Source: Paraburkholderia sp. C35
GTDB lineage: Bacteria; Pseudomonadota; Gammaproteobacteria; Burkholderiales; Burkholderiaceae
Length of the DNA: 64,000 nt
Assembly: GCF_003121405.1 (NCBI RefSeq)
Contig: NZ_QBUY01000029.1
Coordinates: 19,373 to 83,372, forward strand
Reading direction: 5' to 3'
In this document: piece by piece, positions 42,733 to 51,531 of the stretch
How the letters are laid out: the number at the start of each line of letters is the position of its first letter
How positions within the stretch are numbered: the first letter of the stretch is position 1
The notes under the pieces: generated by a model
What the model saw: the letters and a program-made list of their open reading frames with translations, nothing else
The model's database searches: none
What the model was told of the DNA's origin: nothing
Program-made: the position numbers and the translations under genes

Positions 42733-43347
42733 CTATCGTTTCCTGAATACGAGGCTGAAGTTGTTGGCCGGCATCTCGACGGGTGCTTCGGCGATAAAAC
42801 CGGCGGCGTCCGCCAGTGCCACCACGGCTTCCATGTCGCGCACACCCCATTCGGGATTGCGGCTTTGCAATTGCGCGTCGAAAGCGGCATTGCTCGGGGC
42901 CGTGTGCGCACCGCCGCGCCGGTACGGTCCATACAGGAACAGCACGCCGCCCGGCCCGAGCAGTCGTCCAGCACCGTCGATCAGCGCCTGCGCCGACGCC
43001 CACGGCGAAATATGGATCATGTTGATGCAGACGATGGCATCGGCAGCCTCGATGCCCCACGACGCGTTGCGCACGTCGAGCGCGAGCGGCGCGCGCACGT
43101 TGGCGAGGCCGCTATGCGCCGTCCACGCGGCAATCGACGCACGTGCTTCATCGTCGGCGTCGCTTGGCTGCCAGACGAGTTGCGGCAACGCCGCTGCGAA
43201 ATGGATGGCGTGCTGTCCCGTGCCGCTCGCGATCTCGAGCACGGTGCCCGAAGCAGGCAACACACGGGCGAGCACGGCGAGAATCGGCTCACGGTTACGC
43301 TCGGCGGCGGGTGCGTGCTGGCGCAGGTTGAGGTCAGGCGTAGTCAT
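42733..43347 (-). CDS. DUF938 SAM-dependent methyltransferase
   Basis: A 204-aa class I methyltransferase-like protein of the DUF938 family. SAM-binding motif I is VLEIASGTGQHAIHFAAALP (about residues 33-52), with motif II DADDEARASI and an IHISPWAS segment that is family-specific. The C-terminus PANNFSLVFRKR matches the family end. The substrate is unknown. ATG 43347 is the start that precedes the LRQHAPAAERNREPIL helix typical of the family. It follows the 54-aa gene and sirtuin on the same strand. Confidence 0.92.
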   Translation of the reverse strand: MTTPDLNLRQHAPAAERNREPILAVLARVLPASGTVLEIASGTGQHAIHFAAALPQLVWQPSDADDEARASIAAWTAHSGLANVRAPLALDVRNASWGIEAADAIVCINMIHISPWASAQALIDGAGRLLGPGGVLFLYGPYRRGGAHTAPSNAAFDAQLQSRNPEWGVRDMEAVVALADAAGFIAEAPVEMPANNFSLVFRKR

Positions 43348-43357
43348 GGCGTTCCAT

Positions 43358-43522
43358 TCAGTACAGGCTGGTGCCCATCCGTTCAACGAGGTCGCGATCA
43401 TACGCGAGCGTGTCGAAACTCTCATCCGGTATCCGCTTGCGCGTAACGGGCGCGCCGGGTTGCCGCGAGCATTCATGCGGCTGCCCGTGCCACGCTTTCC
43501 GTTCTTTCATCGATGTGAGCAT
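43358..43522 (-). CDS. Small hypothetical protein (54 aa) between sirtuin and DUF938 genes
   Basis: A 54-codon ORF beginning MLTSMKERKAWHGQPHECS and ending YDRDLVERMGTSLY, basic at the front and charged overall, with no membrane segment. AGGA lies six bases before the ATG at 43522. It starts 40 bp after the sirtuin stop and ends 10 bp before the DUF938 start on the same strand, so the three probably form one transcript. No domain recognised. Confidence 0.6.
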   Translation of the reverse strand: MLTSMKERKAWHGQPHECSRQPGAPVTRKRIPDESFDTLAYDRDLVERMGTSLY

Positions 43523-43562
43523 CGGCGTTCCTTGCGAGTGGATGATCGATGATGCGCTGCCG

Positions 43563-44408
43563 TCAGTCGGCCGCGAGCCGCCCTGCCAACGCAGCGAGCG
43601 CGTCACCGCACGGCGCTTCCACTTTCAGCGACAGCAGCGGGTCGGCGCGCGTGCGACCGAGATTGATCGCGACGAGCGGCTTACCCATCTTCTGCGCCCA
43701 TACGCAGAAGCGATAACCCGAATACACCATCAGCGACGAACCGACCACGAGCATCGCGTCGGCGGCATCGAGCGCGTGCGTGGCCGCCTCGACGCGCGCT
43801 TTCGGCACGTTCTCGCCGAAGAACACCACGGCAGGCTTGAGCAGGCCGCCACAATTTGGGCACGCCGGCACGCGAAAGGAACCGAGGTCCTGCCATTCGA
43901 GATGCGCGTCGCCATCGGCGGCAGGCTCGGCGATCACATGCAGCAAGGCCGGGTTCTCGTTGATCAGCCTTTGCTGGATCGCGCTGCGCGTGTGATGCGA
44001 CCCACAATCCATGCACGTCACTTCGCCGATGCTGCCATGCAGTTCGATCACGTCGCTGCTGCCCGCGCGCTGATGCAGGCCGTCGACGTTCTGCGTGACG
44101 AGGGTATCGACATGTCCGGCCGCTTCGAGCCTCGCCAGCGCGCGATGCGCGGCGTTCGGCTGGGCCTTCGCGACGACCGGCCAGCCAACCGTGCTGCGCG
44201 CCCAATAACGCTGGCGCGACGCGACGGAGCCGAGAAACTCCTGCAGCGTGATGGGCGGCGAGCGCTTCCACTCGCCGTTTTCATCGCGATAACCGGGAAT
44301 GCCGGAATCGGTGCTGATGCCCGCGCCCGTCAGCACGAACAGCCGTGGATACCGTTCGACGAAGTCATGCAGCGCGGCAAGCGCGTGTGGTTCGATCAGC
44401 GTGGACAT
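43563..44408 (-). CDS. NAD-dependent protein deacetylase (sirtuin, class II/SIRT4-like)
   Basis: A 281-aa Sir2-family enzyme that removes acyl groups from lysines using NAD. GAGISTDSGIPGYRD (residues ~27-41), TQNVDGLHQRAG and ELHGSIGEVTCMDC with a later CPNC give the NAD site, catalytic His and four-cysteine zinc site. The segment KRSPPITLQEFL after the first motif resembles SIRT4-like class II sirtuins, which act as lipoamidases or deacylases. The ATG at 44408 is chosen from conservation; its ribosome site is weak, and the in-frame upstream region is not sirtuin-like. Confidence 0.93.
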   Translation of the reverse strand: MSTLIEPHALAALHDFVERYPRLFVLTGAGISTDSGIPGYRDENGEWKRSPPITLQEFLGSVASRQRYWARSTVGWPVVAKAQPNAAHRALARLEAAGHVDTLVTQNVDGLHQRAGSSDVIELHGSIGEVTCMDCGSHHTRSAIQQRLINENPALLHVIAEPAADGDAHLEWQDLGSFRVPACPNCGGLLKPAVVFFGENVPKARVEAATHALDAADAMLVVGSSLMVYSGYRFCVWAQKMGKPLVAINLGRTRADPLLSLKVEAPCGDALAALAGRLAAD

Positions 44409-44466
44409 GAGGTTGACGATGCGTCGCGGCAGCGAAGGAATGCGGACGGCTGAATCACGCGCAGAC

Positions 44467-44754
44467 TCACGGCTGGCTGCGCGGCGCGTGTTCGCCGTCG
44501 TGTCCCGCCGGCTGCGCATGCCGTGCTTCCCACGCGGCCAGTTCCTCGCGATACCGCGTGAGTTCATCCGTGTACATATCGAACACGCACGGGTCGCAGC
44601 CGCTTTGACAGCAATCGCCAGGCTCGGGCGGCGTGGGCGCAATGGGGCGCGGGTCGCCGTCGACGGGCGCGTTCGGGCGCGTGGCCTCGTCAGCAGTCAC
44701 ATTCACTTCCGATGGTTGGGGAAGCGTCCAGTATAAGTCGACTGCCCGCGCCAC
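44467..44754 (-). CDS. Oxidoreductase-like domain protein
   Basis: A short protein (up to 95 aa) with the oxidoreductase-like N-terminal signature PPEPGDCCQSGCDPCVFDMY (about residues 42-61), whose four clustered cysteines suggest redox or metal binding, followed by an amphipathic helix TRYREELAAWEARH. The biochemical role is not known. The start is uncertain: the farthest candidate is a GTG at 44754 without a ribosome site; GTG 44700 has GGAAG at a fair distance and would give a 77-aa protein. The end is firm. Upstream of it on the same strand lies the SDR gene. Confidence 0.8.
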   Translation of the reverse strand: MARAVDLYWTLPQPSEVNVTADEATRPNAPVDGDPRPIAPTPPEPGDCCQSGCDPCVFDMYTDELTRYREELAAWEARHAQPAGHDGEHAPRSQP

Positions 44755-44771
44755 GTTGTGTCACACGTGCG

Positions 44772-45548
44772 TCACCCGCGCCCGACGAACGGCATCTTGC
44801 TCGCCATGATCGTCATGAACTGCACGTTTGCCGACAGCGGCAGATTCGCCATATGCAGCACGGCATCGGCGACATGTTCGACATCCATCAGCGGCTCCAC
44901 GGCGATCGTGCCGTTCGCTTGCGGCACGCCGCGCGCCATCCGTTCGGCCATTTCCGTTGCTGCATTGCCGATGTCGATCTGGCCGCACACGATGTCGTAA
45001 GGCCGGCCATCGAGCGAAACCGATTTGGTGAGGCCCGTGATCGCGTGCTTGGTCGCCGTGTACGCGATACTGAACGGACGCGGCGCATGCGCGGAAATCG
45101 AGCCGTTGTTGATGATGCGCCCGCCGCGCGGCGTTTGCGCTTTCATCATGCCGAAGGCCGCGCGCGTGCAGAGAAACACGCCCGTGAGATTCGTATCGAC
45201 GACGGAGCGCCAGTCGTCGAGTTCGATCTGGTCGATTTCGACGGGCGGCGCATTGCGGCCCGCGTTGTTGAACAGCACATCGAGGCGGCCGTAACGCAGC
45301 CGGATCGCGTCGAACAGCGCGGCGACGCTGGCGGCGTCCGTCACGTCGCAGGCGACGGCGAGCGCGTCCTGGCCTTGCGCCTTTGCATCGGTTGCGAGCG
45401 CATCGAGTGGTGCCTGCCGGCGCCCTGTGAGCACGACGCTGTAGCCGCCGGCAAGCAGCTTGCGCGCCGTCGCCTTGCCGATGCCGCTGCCTGCGCCCGT
45501 TACCAGCGCTACCTTCTTGGTCTGTGTTGTCTCTGCTGTCTGCGTCAC
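44772..45548 (-). CDS. SDR family NAD(P)-dependent oxidoreductase
   Basis: A 258-aa classical short-chain dehydrogenase. The cofactor motif is VTGAGSGIGKATARKLL, then CDVTDAAS and FNNAGRNAPP; the catalytic Ser is in NNGSISAH and the pair YTATKHAITGL gives Tyr-x3-Lys. The Arg in VLTGRR suggests NADP. The substrate is unknown. GTG 45548 with GGAG seven bases upstream is the best start; an ATG at 45575 extends into unrelated sequence. It lies just downstream of a broken binding-protein gene and dadA. Confidence 0.92.
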   Translation of the reverse strand: MTQTAETTQTKKVALVTGAGSGIGKATARKLLAGGYSVVLTGRRQAPLDALATDAKAQGQDALAVACDVTDAASVAALFDAIRLRYGRLDVLFNNAGRNAPPVEIDQIELDDWRSVVDTNLTGVFLCTRAAFGMMKAQTPRGGRIINNGSISAHAPRPFSIAYTATKHAITGLTKSVSLDGRPYDIVCGQIDIGNAATEMAERMARGVPQANGTIAVEPLMDVEHVADAVLHMANLPLSANVQFMTIMASKMPFVGRG

Positions 45549-45597
45549 ACCGTATCTCCAGGTCGGGCTGCTCACGACGCGGCGCGACGCATGCCCA

Positions 45598-45823
45598 TCA
45601 ATCGGGCGCGCGATCGTTCGGCTTCGCGAACAGCTGTTTCATCTCCGCCGACAACGGCTCGTTCAGGTTGATGCGCTTCGGCGGAATGGGTTGTGAACCA
45701 CTTCTGATAAAGGTTCGCTGCTGCGCCGGAAGTTTGCAAGTGCGCGATCACGCCATCGGTGAGTTTCTTGAAGCCGGGATCATCGTTGCGGAGCATGCAG
45801 CCATACCCTTCCGACATCGGTTG
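45598..45823 (-). pseudogene. Remnant of glutamate/aspartate-type ABC substrate-binding protein (C-terminal fragment, frameshifted)
   Basis: The - strand encodes SEGYGCMLRNDDPGFKKLTD then LYQKWFT, which match the C-terminus of GltI-like binding proteins, but the frame then shifts; the adjacent frame continues PIPPKRINLNEPLSAEMKQL and ends NDRAPD before a TGA at 45598-45600. In the first frame the reading runs on into unrelated sequence. The first ~220 codons of such a gene are missing, since an in-frame TGA lies just upstream of the fragment. This is the remains of a transporter gene next to dadA. Compare the intact homologue at 9627-10535. Confidence 0.8.
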
Positions 45824-45869
45824 TTGTCATGGTCGCTGCTGTTCCGTTATGGATGTGTGTGCAACGGAT

Positions 45870-47120
45870 TCAGCGATCATATGCGTAAGCAGCGACATCG
45901 ACGGACGGCTCGCGGCCCGCGATCAGATCGGCGAGCACGCGCGCGCTGCCGCATGCGAGCGTGAAACCGAGCGCGCCGTGGCCCGTGTTGAGCCAGAGGT
46001 TGCCGTACGGCGTGCGGCCGATCAAAGGCTTCGAGTCGGGCGTCGCCGGACGATGACCGCACCAGGTCTGCGCGCTCGCGTAGTCGCCGGCAGCGGGGAA
46101 GATTTCCTGCGCCTGGCGCTTGAGCAGTTCGATGCGCGGCGCGCGCTGCGCATCGCTCAGTCCGGCGATCTCGACCATGCCGGCAATCCGCAGCCGCCCG
46201 CCAAGCGGCGCGAACACTACCTTGCGATGCAGGTCCGTCACGCTGACACGCGGCGTGTCGCGCGGCACGGCGTTATCGATCGTGAGGCTGTAGCCCGTCA
46301 GCGGATAAACGGGCAGACGCACGCCGAGCGCATCGAGCAGCGGCACGCTGCCAAGGCCAAGCGCGACCACGAATGCATCGGCTTCGATGTCGCCCTTCAC
46401 GGTGCGCGCGGCGACGATCCGTTTGCCTTCAGTCACGAGTTCGAGCACCGGCGTCTCATAGCGGATCGTCACGCCGTATCGCTGCTGCAACGCATCGGCG
46501 AGCGCGACGCCAAAGCGATGACAGTCGCCCGCCTCTTCCGATGGTGTGTGAATGCCGCCTGCAAGCATCGGCTGCGCGCGGGCAAGCGCCGGTTCGAGCG
46601 CCACGCACGCGTGGGCGTCGAGTGCGCGCTGATCCGAACCGGCTGCCACCAGCAGTTCCATCTTGCGGCGCGCGCGCTCGAACTCTTGCGCATCGCGATA
46701 GACGACCAGTTTGCCGTTGCGCACGTAATCGAATGCAATCGACTCGTGCTCGACGATCTCATGCAGCGCCGCCTTGCTCAGCGCGCCGAGGCTCAGCAAT
46801 TCGAGCGCCGTCTGCCTTGCGCGCTGACTGCGGCACGCGAGCAGAAACGCGACGCACCAGCGCCATTGCTGTGGATCGAGGCGAGGAATGAAGCGCAGCG
46901 CCGAATCGCGTTGCAGCAGCCACGCGGGCAGCTTCGGCAACACGGCAGGATCGGCGAGCGGCGCGACATAGCTGTAACTCAACTGGCCGCCGTTGGCGAA
47001 GCTCGCTTCGAGCGCCGCGCCGCCGCGCGCTTCGACGATGGTCACGTCATGACCGTCGCGGGCCAGACTCCAGGCCGTCGTCAGCCCGACGACGCCCGCT
47101 CCGAGGACACACACATGCAT
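45870..47120 (-). CDS. dadA: D-amino acid dehydrogenase, small subunit type
   Basis: A 416-aa FAD-dependent membrane-associated dehydrogenase that oxidises D-amino acids (D-alanine and others) to 2-oxo acids, feeding the respiratory chain. The N-terminal FAD motif CVLGAGVVGLTTAWSLARDG with VTIVEARGG and the C-terminal GHRPATPDSKPLIGRTPYGN are diagnostic, together with LNTGHGALGFTLACGS. The start at 47120 precedes the GxGxxG strand directly. The remnant binding-protein gene downstream suggests an amino-acid uptake and catabolism unit that has decayed. A divergent-type LysR gene lies upstream on the same strand. Confidence 0.95.
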   Translation of the reverse strand: MHVCVLGAGVVGLTTAWSLARDGHDVTIVEARGGAALEASFANGGQLSYSYVAPLADPAVLPKLPAWLLQRDSALRFIPRLDPQQWRWCVAFLLACRSQRARQTALELLSLGALSKAALHEIVEHESIAFDYVRNGKLVVYRDAQEFERARRKMELLVAAGSDQRALDAHACVALEPALARAQPMLAGGIHTPSEEAGDCHRFGVALADALQQRYGVTIRYETPVLELVTEGKRIVAARTVKGDIEADAFVVALGLGSVPLLDALGVRLPVYPLTGYSLTIDNAVPRDTPRVSVTDLHRKVVFAPLGGRLRIAGMVEIAGLSDAQRAPRIELLKRQAQEIFPAAGDYASAQTWCGHRPATPDSKPLIGRTPYGNLWLNTGHGALGFTLACGSARVLADLIAGREPSVDVAAYAYDR

Positions 47121-47226
47121 GAACGCTCACTACCTTTGCGATGACAGTGCAGGCAAGTGTCGCGCGCCGAAAACGGTGTATCAAATGACGAGATGCGGGG
47201 TTGTATAACCTGAAGTTAAGTCCGCT

Positions 47227-48102
47227 CTATGGAAAGCGTGCGCGAAGTACGTCGACGAACGCGTTGCCCGCCTGCGAGGTCAATCCGCCGTCGCGCCACA
47301 ACGCGAACACGCCGACCGACAACGGCGGCTCGACCGGCCGAATCGACACGGCTTCCGCACCGCTTTTCGCGGTCAGCTCGTCGAGCAGCGCATGGCCGAT
47401 GCCGCGTGCCGCGAGTGCGCGGGCGACATGCCACGTGTGCGCTTCGACGGCTGGCGCGTGGCCGTCGAGACCCAGCGCTTCGAGCGCATTGCCGATCATC
47501 TCGCCGAGCGGATCGGCATCGCCAATGCCGATCCAGTCGCCTTCGACACATGCCTGCAAGCTCATCGGCGCGCCGCTCGCGTCTTCGTCGCGGTGCCCCA
47601 CGCACACGACGGGCGTGCGCCCCAGTTCGACGGCGGCGATGCCGGGCCGCGCGGGCGGATTCAGCGCGACGGCCAGATCGAGGTCGCGCGTAAGCAGCGC
47701 GTTGAGCAGTTCGTCCGTGTGGCGCGTCTGGATGCGCAGCGAGACACGCGGATAGGCGGCGCGAAACGTTTCGATGGCGGGTGGAATCAGGCTCAGACCG
47801 AGGCTCGGCAGACAGCCGATACGCAGATGCCCTTCGGGCTGCAGCGCAAGATTGCGCGCGAGATCCCGGATGCTGTCGAGATTGGCCTGCAGCTTTTGCG
47901 TTTCGGAGAACAGCAGTTCGGCTTCGCGCGTCGGCTGCAGACGGCCGTGCACGCGGTTGAAGAGCGTCAGCCCGGCGCTGCGCTCCGCGTTCGCCAGCAC
48001 CTTGCTGACGGCAGGCTGCGACACGCACAGCAGTTCGGCCGCTTTCGAGAGCGAACCGGTACGCATGATGGCGTGAAATACTTCGATATGGCGCAGGCGC
48101 AT
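47227..48102 (-). CDS. LysR family transcriptional regulator near dadA
   Basis: A 291-aa LysR regulator. The HTH is in residues 1-58 (FHAIMRTGSLSKAAELL, VSQPAVSKVLANAERSAG); the effector domain begins HLRIGCLPSLGLSLIPPAIE. The VSQPAVSKVLANAE variant is common in regulators of amino-acid catabolism such as those near dadA in Burkholderiaceae; control of dadA is inference. ATG 48102 opens MRLRHIEVFHAIM, the normal start. It lies 106 bp upstream of dadA and diverges from the polysaccharide deacetylase. Confidence 0.93.
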   Translation of the reverse strand: MRLRHIEVFHAIMRTGSLSKAAELLCVSQPAVSKVLANAERSAGLTLFNRVHGRLQPTREAELLFSETQKLQANLDSIRDLARNLALQPEGHLRIGCLPSLGLSLIPPAIETFRAAYPRVSLRIQTRHTDELLNALLTRDLDLAVALNPPARPGIAAVELGRTPVVCVGHRDEDASGAPMSLQACVEGDWIGIGDADPLGEMIGNALEALGLDGHAPAVEAHTWHVARALAARGIGHALLDELTAKSGAEAVSIRPVEPPLSVGVFALWRDGGLTSQAGNAFVDVLRARFP

Positions 48103-48384
48103 GGCGCGGTTCCGCGCTTGGCGGACAAATGGAAAGGCGTTAAGGATACCGGGTTCCCGTCCCGATCCCAGGCTTTGCGCTGCGGCCCGGCTTGTGATTC
48201 TGATCCCGGTTGCGTTTGCCGCAAGTGCCGTTTTGCAGGCGTCAGGGAACCTTGCGTGGCGTTCTCTTTCCAACCCTGCCAATTTCGAGACGAGACGCGC
48301 ACCAATGGTATCGTTCGCGTTTGGACGTGCCTTACGACAGTCCTGCCGGCATGTCGCCACGAAAACCGGCAGACGAAACGCATC

Positions 48385-49245
48385 ATGAATCAACCGAATC
48401 CGCCGCTGATGCGCGCCGCCACGCGCGCCGCGCCAGCCCGCCGCTGGCCCCACACGGGCAATCCGCCGATGTTCAACGCCACCATTGCGTGGCATGTCGC
48501 GATGCTCGCGGGCTGGATGCTCGCGCCGTCGCACTGGCCGTGGTGGCTCGCGGGTATTTTCGCGAGCCATATGGTGGTGGTGTCGATCGGATTGTGGCCG
48601 CGCTCGTCGCTGCTCGGCGCGAACTGGACGCGCCTGCCCGACACGCCGCGCAACGCCGACGCCGTCGCGCTAACCATCGACGACGGTCCCGACCCGATCG
48701 TCACGCCCAAGGTGCTCGATCTGCTCGACGCCCATGGCGTGCGCGCGACCTTCTTCTGCATCGGCGCACGCGCGCAGCAGCATCCGGCGCTGATGCGCGA
48801 CATCGTCGCGCGCGGGCACGAGGTCGAAAATCACTCGCAGCTGCACGTGCACACCTTCTCGGTAACCTTGCCGCGCGGACTCACGCGCGAAATCGACGCC
48901 GCGCAGCACACGCTCGAAGCGTTGACGGGGGAACGCCCGATGTTCTTCCGTGCGCCCGCGGGGCTGCGCAACCTGTTCCTCGAACCCGTGCTGCAAACGC
49001 TCGACTTGAGGCTGGCTGCGTGGACGCGACGCGGCTTCGACACGCGCGAGCGCAATCCGCAGCGCGTGCTGGAACGGCTCGTCGATGGCCTTGCGGCGCG
49101 CGACATCCTGCTGCTGCACGACGCGAGCGCGGCAAAAGATGCGTCCGGCAAGCCCGTCGTGCTAGACGTGCTGCCGCGTCTGATCGAAACCGTGCGCGCG
49201 CGCGGACTGCGCTTCGTGACGCTGCGCGACGCGCGCGACGCGTGA
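48385..49245 (+). CDS. Polysaccharide deacetylase family protein
   Basis: A 286-aa NodB-homology deacetylase, probably membrane-anchored. A hydrophobic N-terminal region (about 35-75, MLAGWMLAPSHWPWWLAGIF) precedes the catalytic domain with ALTIDDGPDP (metal-binding Asp pair), ENHSQLHVHTF (HxxxH ligands) and FRAPAGLRN; the late ILLLHDASA holds the catalytic His. It may deacetylate peptidoglycan or an envelope polysaccharide or modify lipid-linked sugars. ATG 48385 is used; the ribosome site is weak. Confidence 0.9.
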   Translation: MNQPNPPLMRAATRAAPARRWPHTGNPPMFNATIAWHVAMLAGWMLAPSHWPWWLAGIFASHMVVVSIGLWPRSSLLGANWTRLPDTPRNADAVALTIDDGPDPIVTPKVLDLLDAHGVRATFFCIGARAQQHPALMRDIVARGHEVENHSQLHVHTFSVTLPRGLTREIDAAQHTLEALTGERPMFFRAPAGLRNLFLEPVLQTLDLRLAAWTRRGFDTRERNPQRVLERLVDGLAARDILLLHDASAAKDASGKPVVLDVLPRLIETVRARGLRFVTLRDARDA

Positions 49246-49352
49246 AGGTGATGCGGGCGGCATCGGACGAACTGACGAACTGATCGGCGCCGCCGCGCGC
49301 GATACGCCGGGCGACTGACGCGCGCGCAACCGCCGCGCGTCAGACTGCGCGC

Positions 49353-49604
49353 CTACACGCGCCGACGGACGATGTGATAGATGACCAGCAGCACGATCGC
49401 GCCGATCACCGACGCAATCCAGCCTGCCGCCTGCCCCGGCTGATACCAGCCGAGCGCCCGCCCGACATAGCCCGCGACCAGCGAGCCGGCAATGCCGAGG
49501 ATGATCGTCATGATGAGACCCATGCTGTCGTCGCCCGGCTTCAGCGCGCGCGCAATCAGACCGACCACCAAGCCGACGACTATCGTGCCAATGAGGGAAA
49601 GCAT
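49353..49604 (-). CDS. GlsB/YeaQ/YmgE family membrane stress protein
   Basis: An 83-aa protein with three predicted membrane helices (IGTIVVGLVVGLIARALK, MTIILGIAGSLVAGYVGRAL, IASVIGAIVLLVIYHIV), matching the transglycosylase-associated/GlsB family induced by stress in many bacteria. Length is normal. ATG 49604 is the only sensible start, with GAGG ten bases upstream. It has no evident operon partner. Confidence 0.93.
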   Translation of the reverse strand: MLSLIGTIVVGLVVGLIARALKPGDDSMGLIMTIILGIAGSLVAGYVGRALGWYQPGQAAGWIASVIGAIVLLVIYHIVRRRV

Positions 49605-49816
49605 GCGAACCTCCGATCAGAGTTAGCACCACGGTGCCCAGCTACTACCCGCTACAGACGGCGTCATGCGCGGCCCGAACGCACCGCTGCATCACGCGAC
49701 TGTACCGTTTCGCGACACGCGCCATCGGACACAGCCTCTCGAACGCGCGCCATTGTCAATAGCCGATGCCCGCCACGTGCGGCCACTTGCGGCCGATTGC
49801 GGCGGGAACGCGCCAG

Positions 49817-51238
49817 TCAGACCCGGAAATCGGCGGCCATGTCCTCGTCGGTGCGCGCCTCGAGTTCGCCGCTGCGGCACGCCTTCATGAAGACGTCATA
49901 ATCGCGCTCGACCTGATCGGCGTAGGCCGCCGCGTACTCGGCCAGCGCTTCGGCGAACTGGTCGCTGCGTCCAATATACGCGCTGATCTCGATCGCCTTG
50001 CCGCTCGCCTTTGCATGAGCGCGCGCCAGCGCCCAGCCGCACAGGCGCGCGTAGCCGTTCAGCTGATCGACATCGAACAGGTCGACGCCCGGTGTCAGTT
50101 TCATGTCGCGCAGCTGGCGGAAATAGAAATGCCGGCCCGACGGCCCCGTCGACCAGCCGAGGAAAATATCGCTGGCCGCCTGCAGCATGCGCTGGCCCAG
50201 CACGACGCGTTCGCCTTCATGCTTCGGCTCGGATTTGCGTGGCCCTGCCTTGAAATGCTGCGCGATCACCGAACGCCGCGCCTCCTTGATCTGCAGAAAC
50301 AGCGGCTTGCCGTGTGCATCCGCCGTCAGCAGCACGAGACAGCGCGTGCCCACGCTGCCCACACCGACCACCTTGAACACAAGATCGTGCAGCGCGAACT
50401 GGCTGAGCAGATCGCGGCGGTCTTCGTTGAGTGTCTTCAGATAGCCGTCGTAGGTATCGGAAATCAGCTTGCGCCAGTCGCCGATCCTGAACCAGTCGTC
50501 CTCCGGCTCGAACAGGGTGCCCGTGCCATGCACGTGAAACAGACTCGGTGGCATGTCGCGTATCACATAGCGATCGCCGTCGCGGTCGCACAGCTTGTCG
50601 AGCATGCTTTCGTGCGTGCGCGTGGCGGCCTTTTCCATCCCGCGCCGGATCAGCCGGCGGTTCTCGGCGTTCACCGCCATATCGACCATGCGATCGAACG
50701 TGATCCGTTCGTACCACAACTCCAGCGCACCCGATTCCGCATATTGCGCCATGCGGTCGCGATACTGGTTCGCGGCTGTCATCACGAGGTCATACGCGAC
50801 GCCGCGGCTAAAGCGCATGTGCCGCGCGGCCACCACGAAACTCGCGACCAGCCGCTTCAGATCCCATTCGAAGGGCGCGGTGGAGACTTCATCGAAATCG
50901 TTCAGATCGAAGATCAGCTGGCGTTCGGGCGTCGCGAAGCCGCCGAAGTTGAGCAGATGCGCGTCGCCGCAGATGGGCAGCGTGAGCGAGGTATGCGGCG
51001 TCATGCTGAGATCGTGCGCCTGCAGGATCGCGCTGCCGCGATAGAACGTGAACGGCGACACGGCCATGCGCCCGTAGCGCAGCGGCACCAGGCGCTCGAC
51101 GCGCCCCTCGCTGCTTTGCCGCAGCAGATCGACGGGGTTGCGATGCATAGGGCCGATCGCGCGGTGGCTGGAGCGTTTTGCGTGTTCGCGGGCCGCGCGC
51201 CCACTGGCTTCCCGTTCCGCGATGGTGCTGGCCTTCAT
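49817..51238 (-). CDS. DUF2252 domain protein
   Basis: A 473-aa protein of the DUF2252 family, whose fold resembles aminoglycoside-phosphotransferase-like kinases; the substrate is unknown. Characteristic segments are MAVSPFTFYRGSAILQAHDL, GDAHLLNFGGFATPERQLIF and FDLNDFDEVSTAPFEWDLKR (all near residues 65-150), with DVFMKACRSGEL at the end. The GDxHxxNFG motif resembles the catalytic HxD region of kinase-like phosphotransferases. ATG 51238 is clear. Monocistronic. Confidence 0.93.
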   Translation of the reverse strand: MKASTIAEREASGRAAREHAKRSSHRAIGPMHRNPVDLLRQSSEGRVERLVPLRYGRMAVSPFTFYRGSAILQAHDLSMTPHTSLTLPICGDAHLLNFGGFATPERQLIFDLNDFDEVSTAPFEWDLKRLVASFVVAARHMRFSRGVAYDLVMTAANQYRDRMAQYAESGALELWYERITFDRMVDMAVNAENRRLIRRGMEKAATRTHESMLDKLCDRDGDRYVIRDMPPSLFHVHGTGTLFEPEDDWFRIGDWRKLISDTYDGYLKTLNEDRRDLLSQFALHDLVFKVVGVGSVGTRCLVLLTADAHGKPLFLQIKEARRSVIAQHFKAGPRKSEPKHEGERVVLGQRMLQAASDIFLGWSTGPSGRHFYFRQLRDMKLTPGVDLFDVDQLNGYARLCGWALARAHAKASGKAIEISAYIGRSDQFAEALAEYAAAYADQVERDYDVFMKACRSGELEARTDEDMAADFRV

Positions 51239-51499
51239 GCTTTTCTCCGTTCTTGTGAATCAGCTTGCATCGGGGCGCACTGCAATCGCGTAGCTCGAAG
51301 ATGTTTCGTGAATATGACGGCTTCGAGTCTGGCGAGAATGAATCGTGTGGTTCGTGTTGCGTTGCAACGCGGCGGCGAAAGGACGGGGCCGCTGACGTCC
51401 ATCGGATGGACTGTATTAAATCCTGCTGGGAACGGGCGCGCAAGTCCACGCCGCTGAAGCAGCGCCGACTCGATAAGATGGAGGAAGGAAGGAAAGATA

Positions 51500-51522
51500 C
51501 GACGGCGCGGAGCGCGCCGTCG
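51500..51522 (-). terminator. Hairpin after M23 peptidase gene
   Basis: GACGGCGCG and CGCGCCGTC (51501-51509, 51513-51521) form a nine-bp stem with a three-base loop 10 bp downstream of the M23 stop on the - strand, followed by TATCTTTCCTTCC, which is only moderately U-rich. A weak intrinsic terminator is likely. Confidence 0.55.
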
Positions 51523-51531
51523 CTTGCCGCG

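Noticed and set aside
45572..45817. Intact small gene reading as an 81-aa protein
   Set aside because: The first half is a binding-protein C-terminus and the second half is out of frame with it; better explained as a frameshifted remnant.
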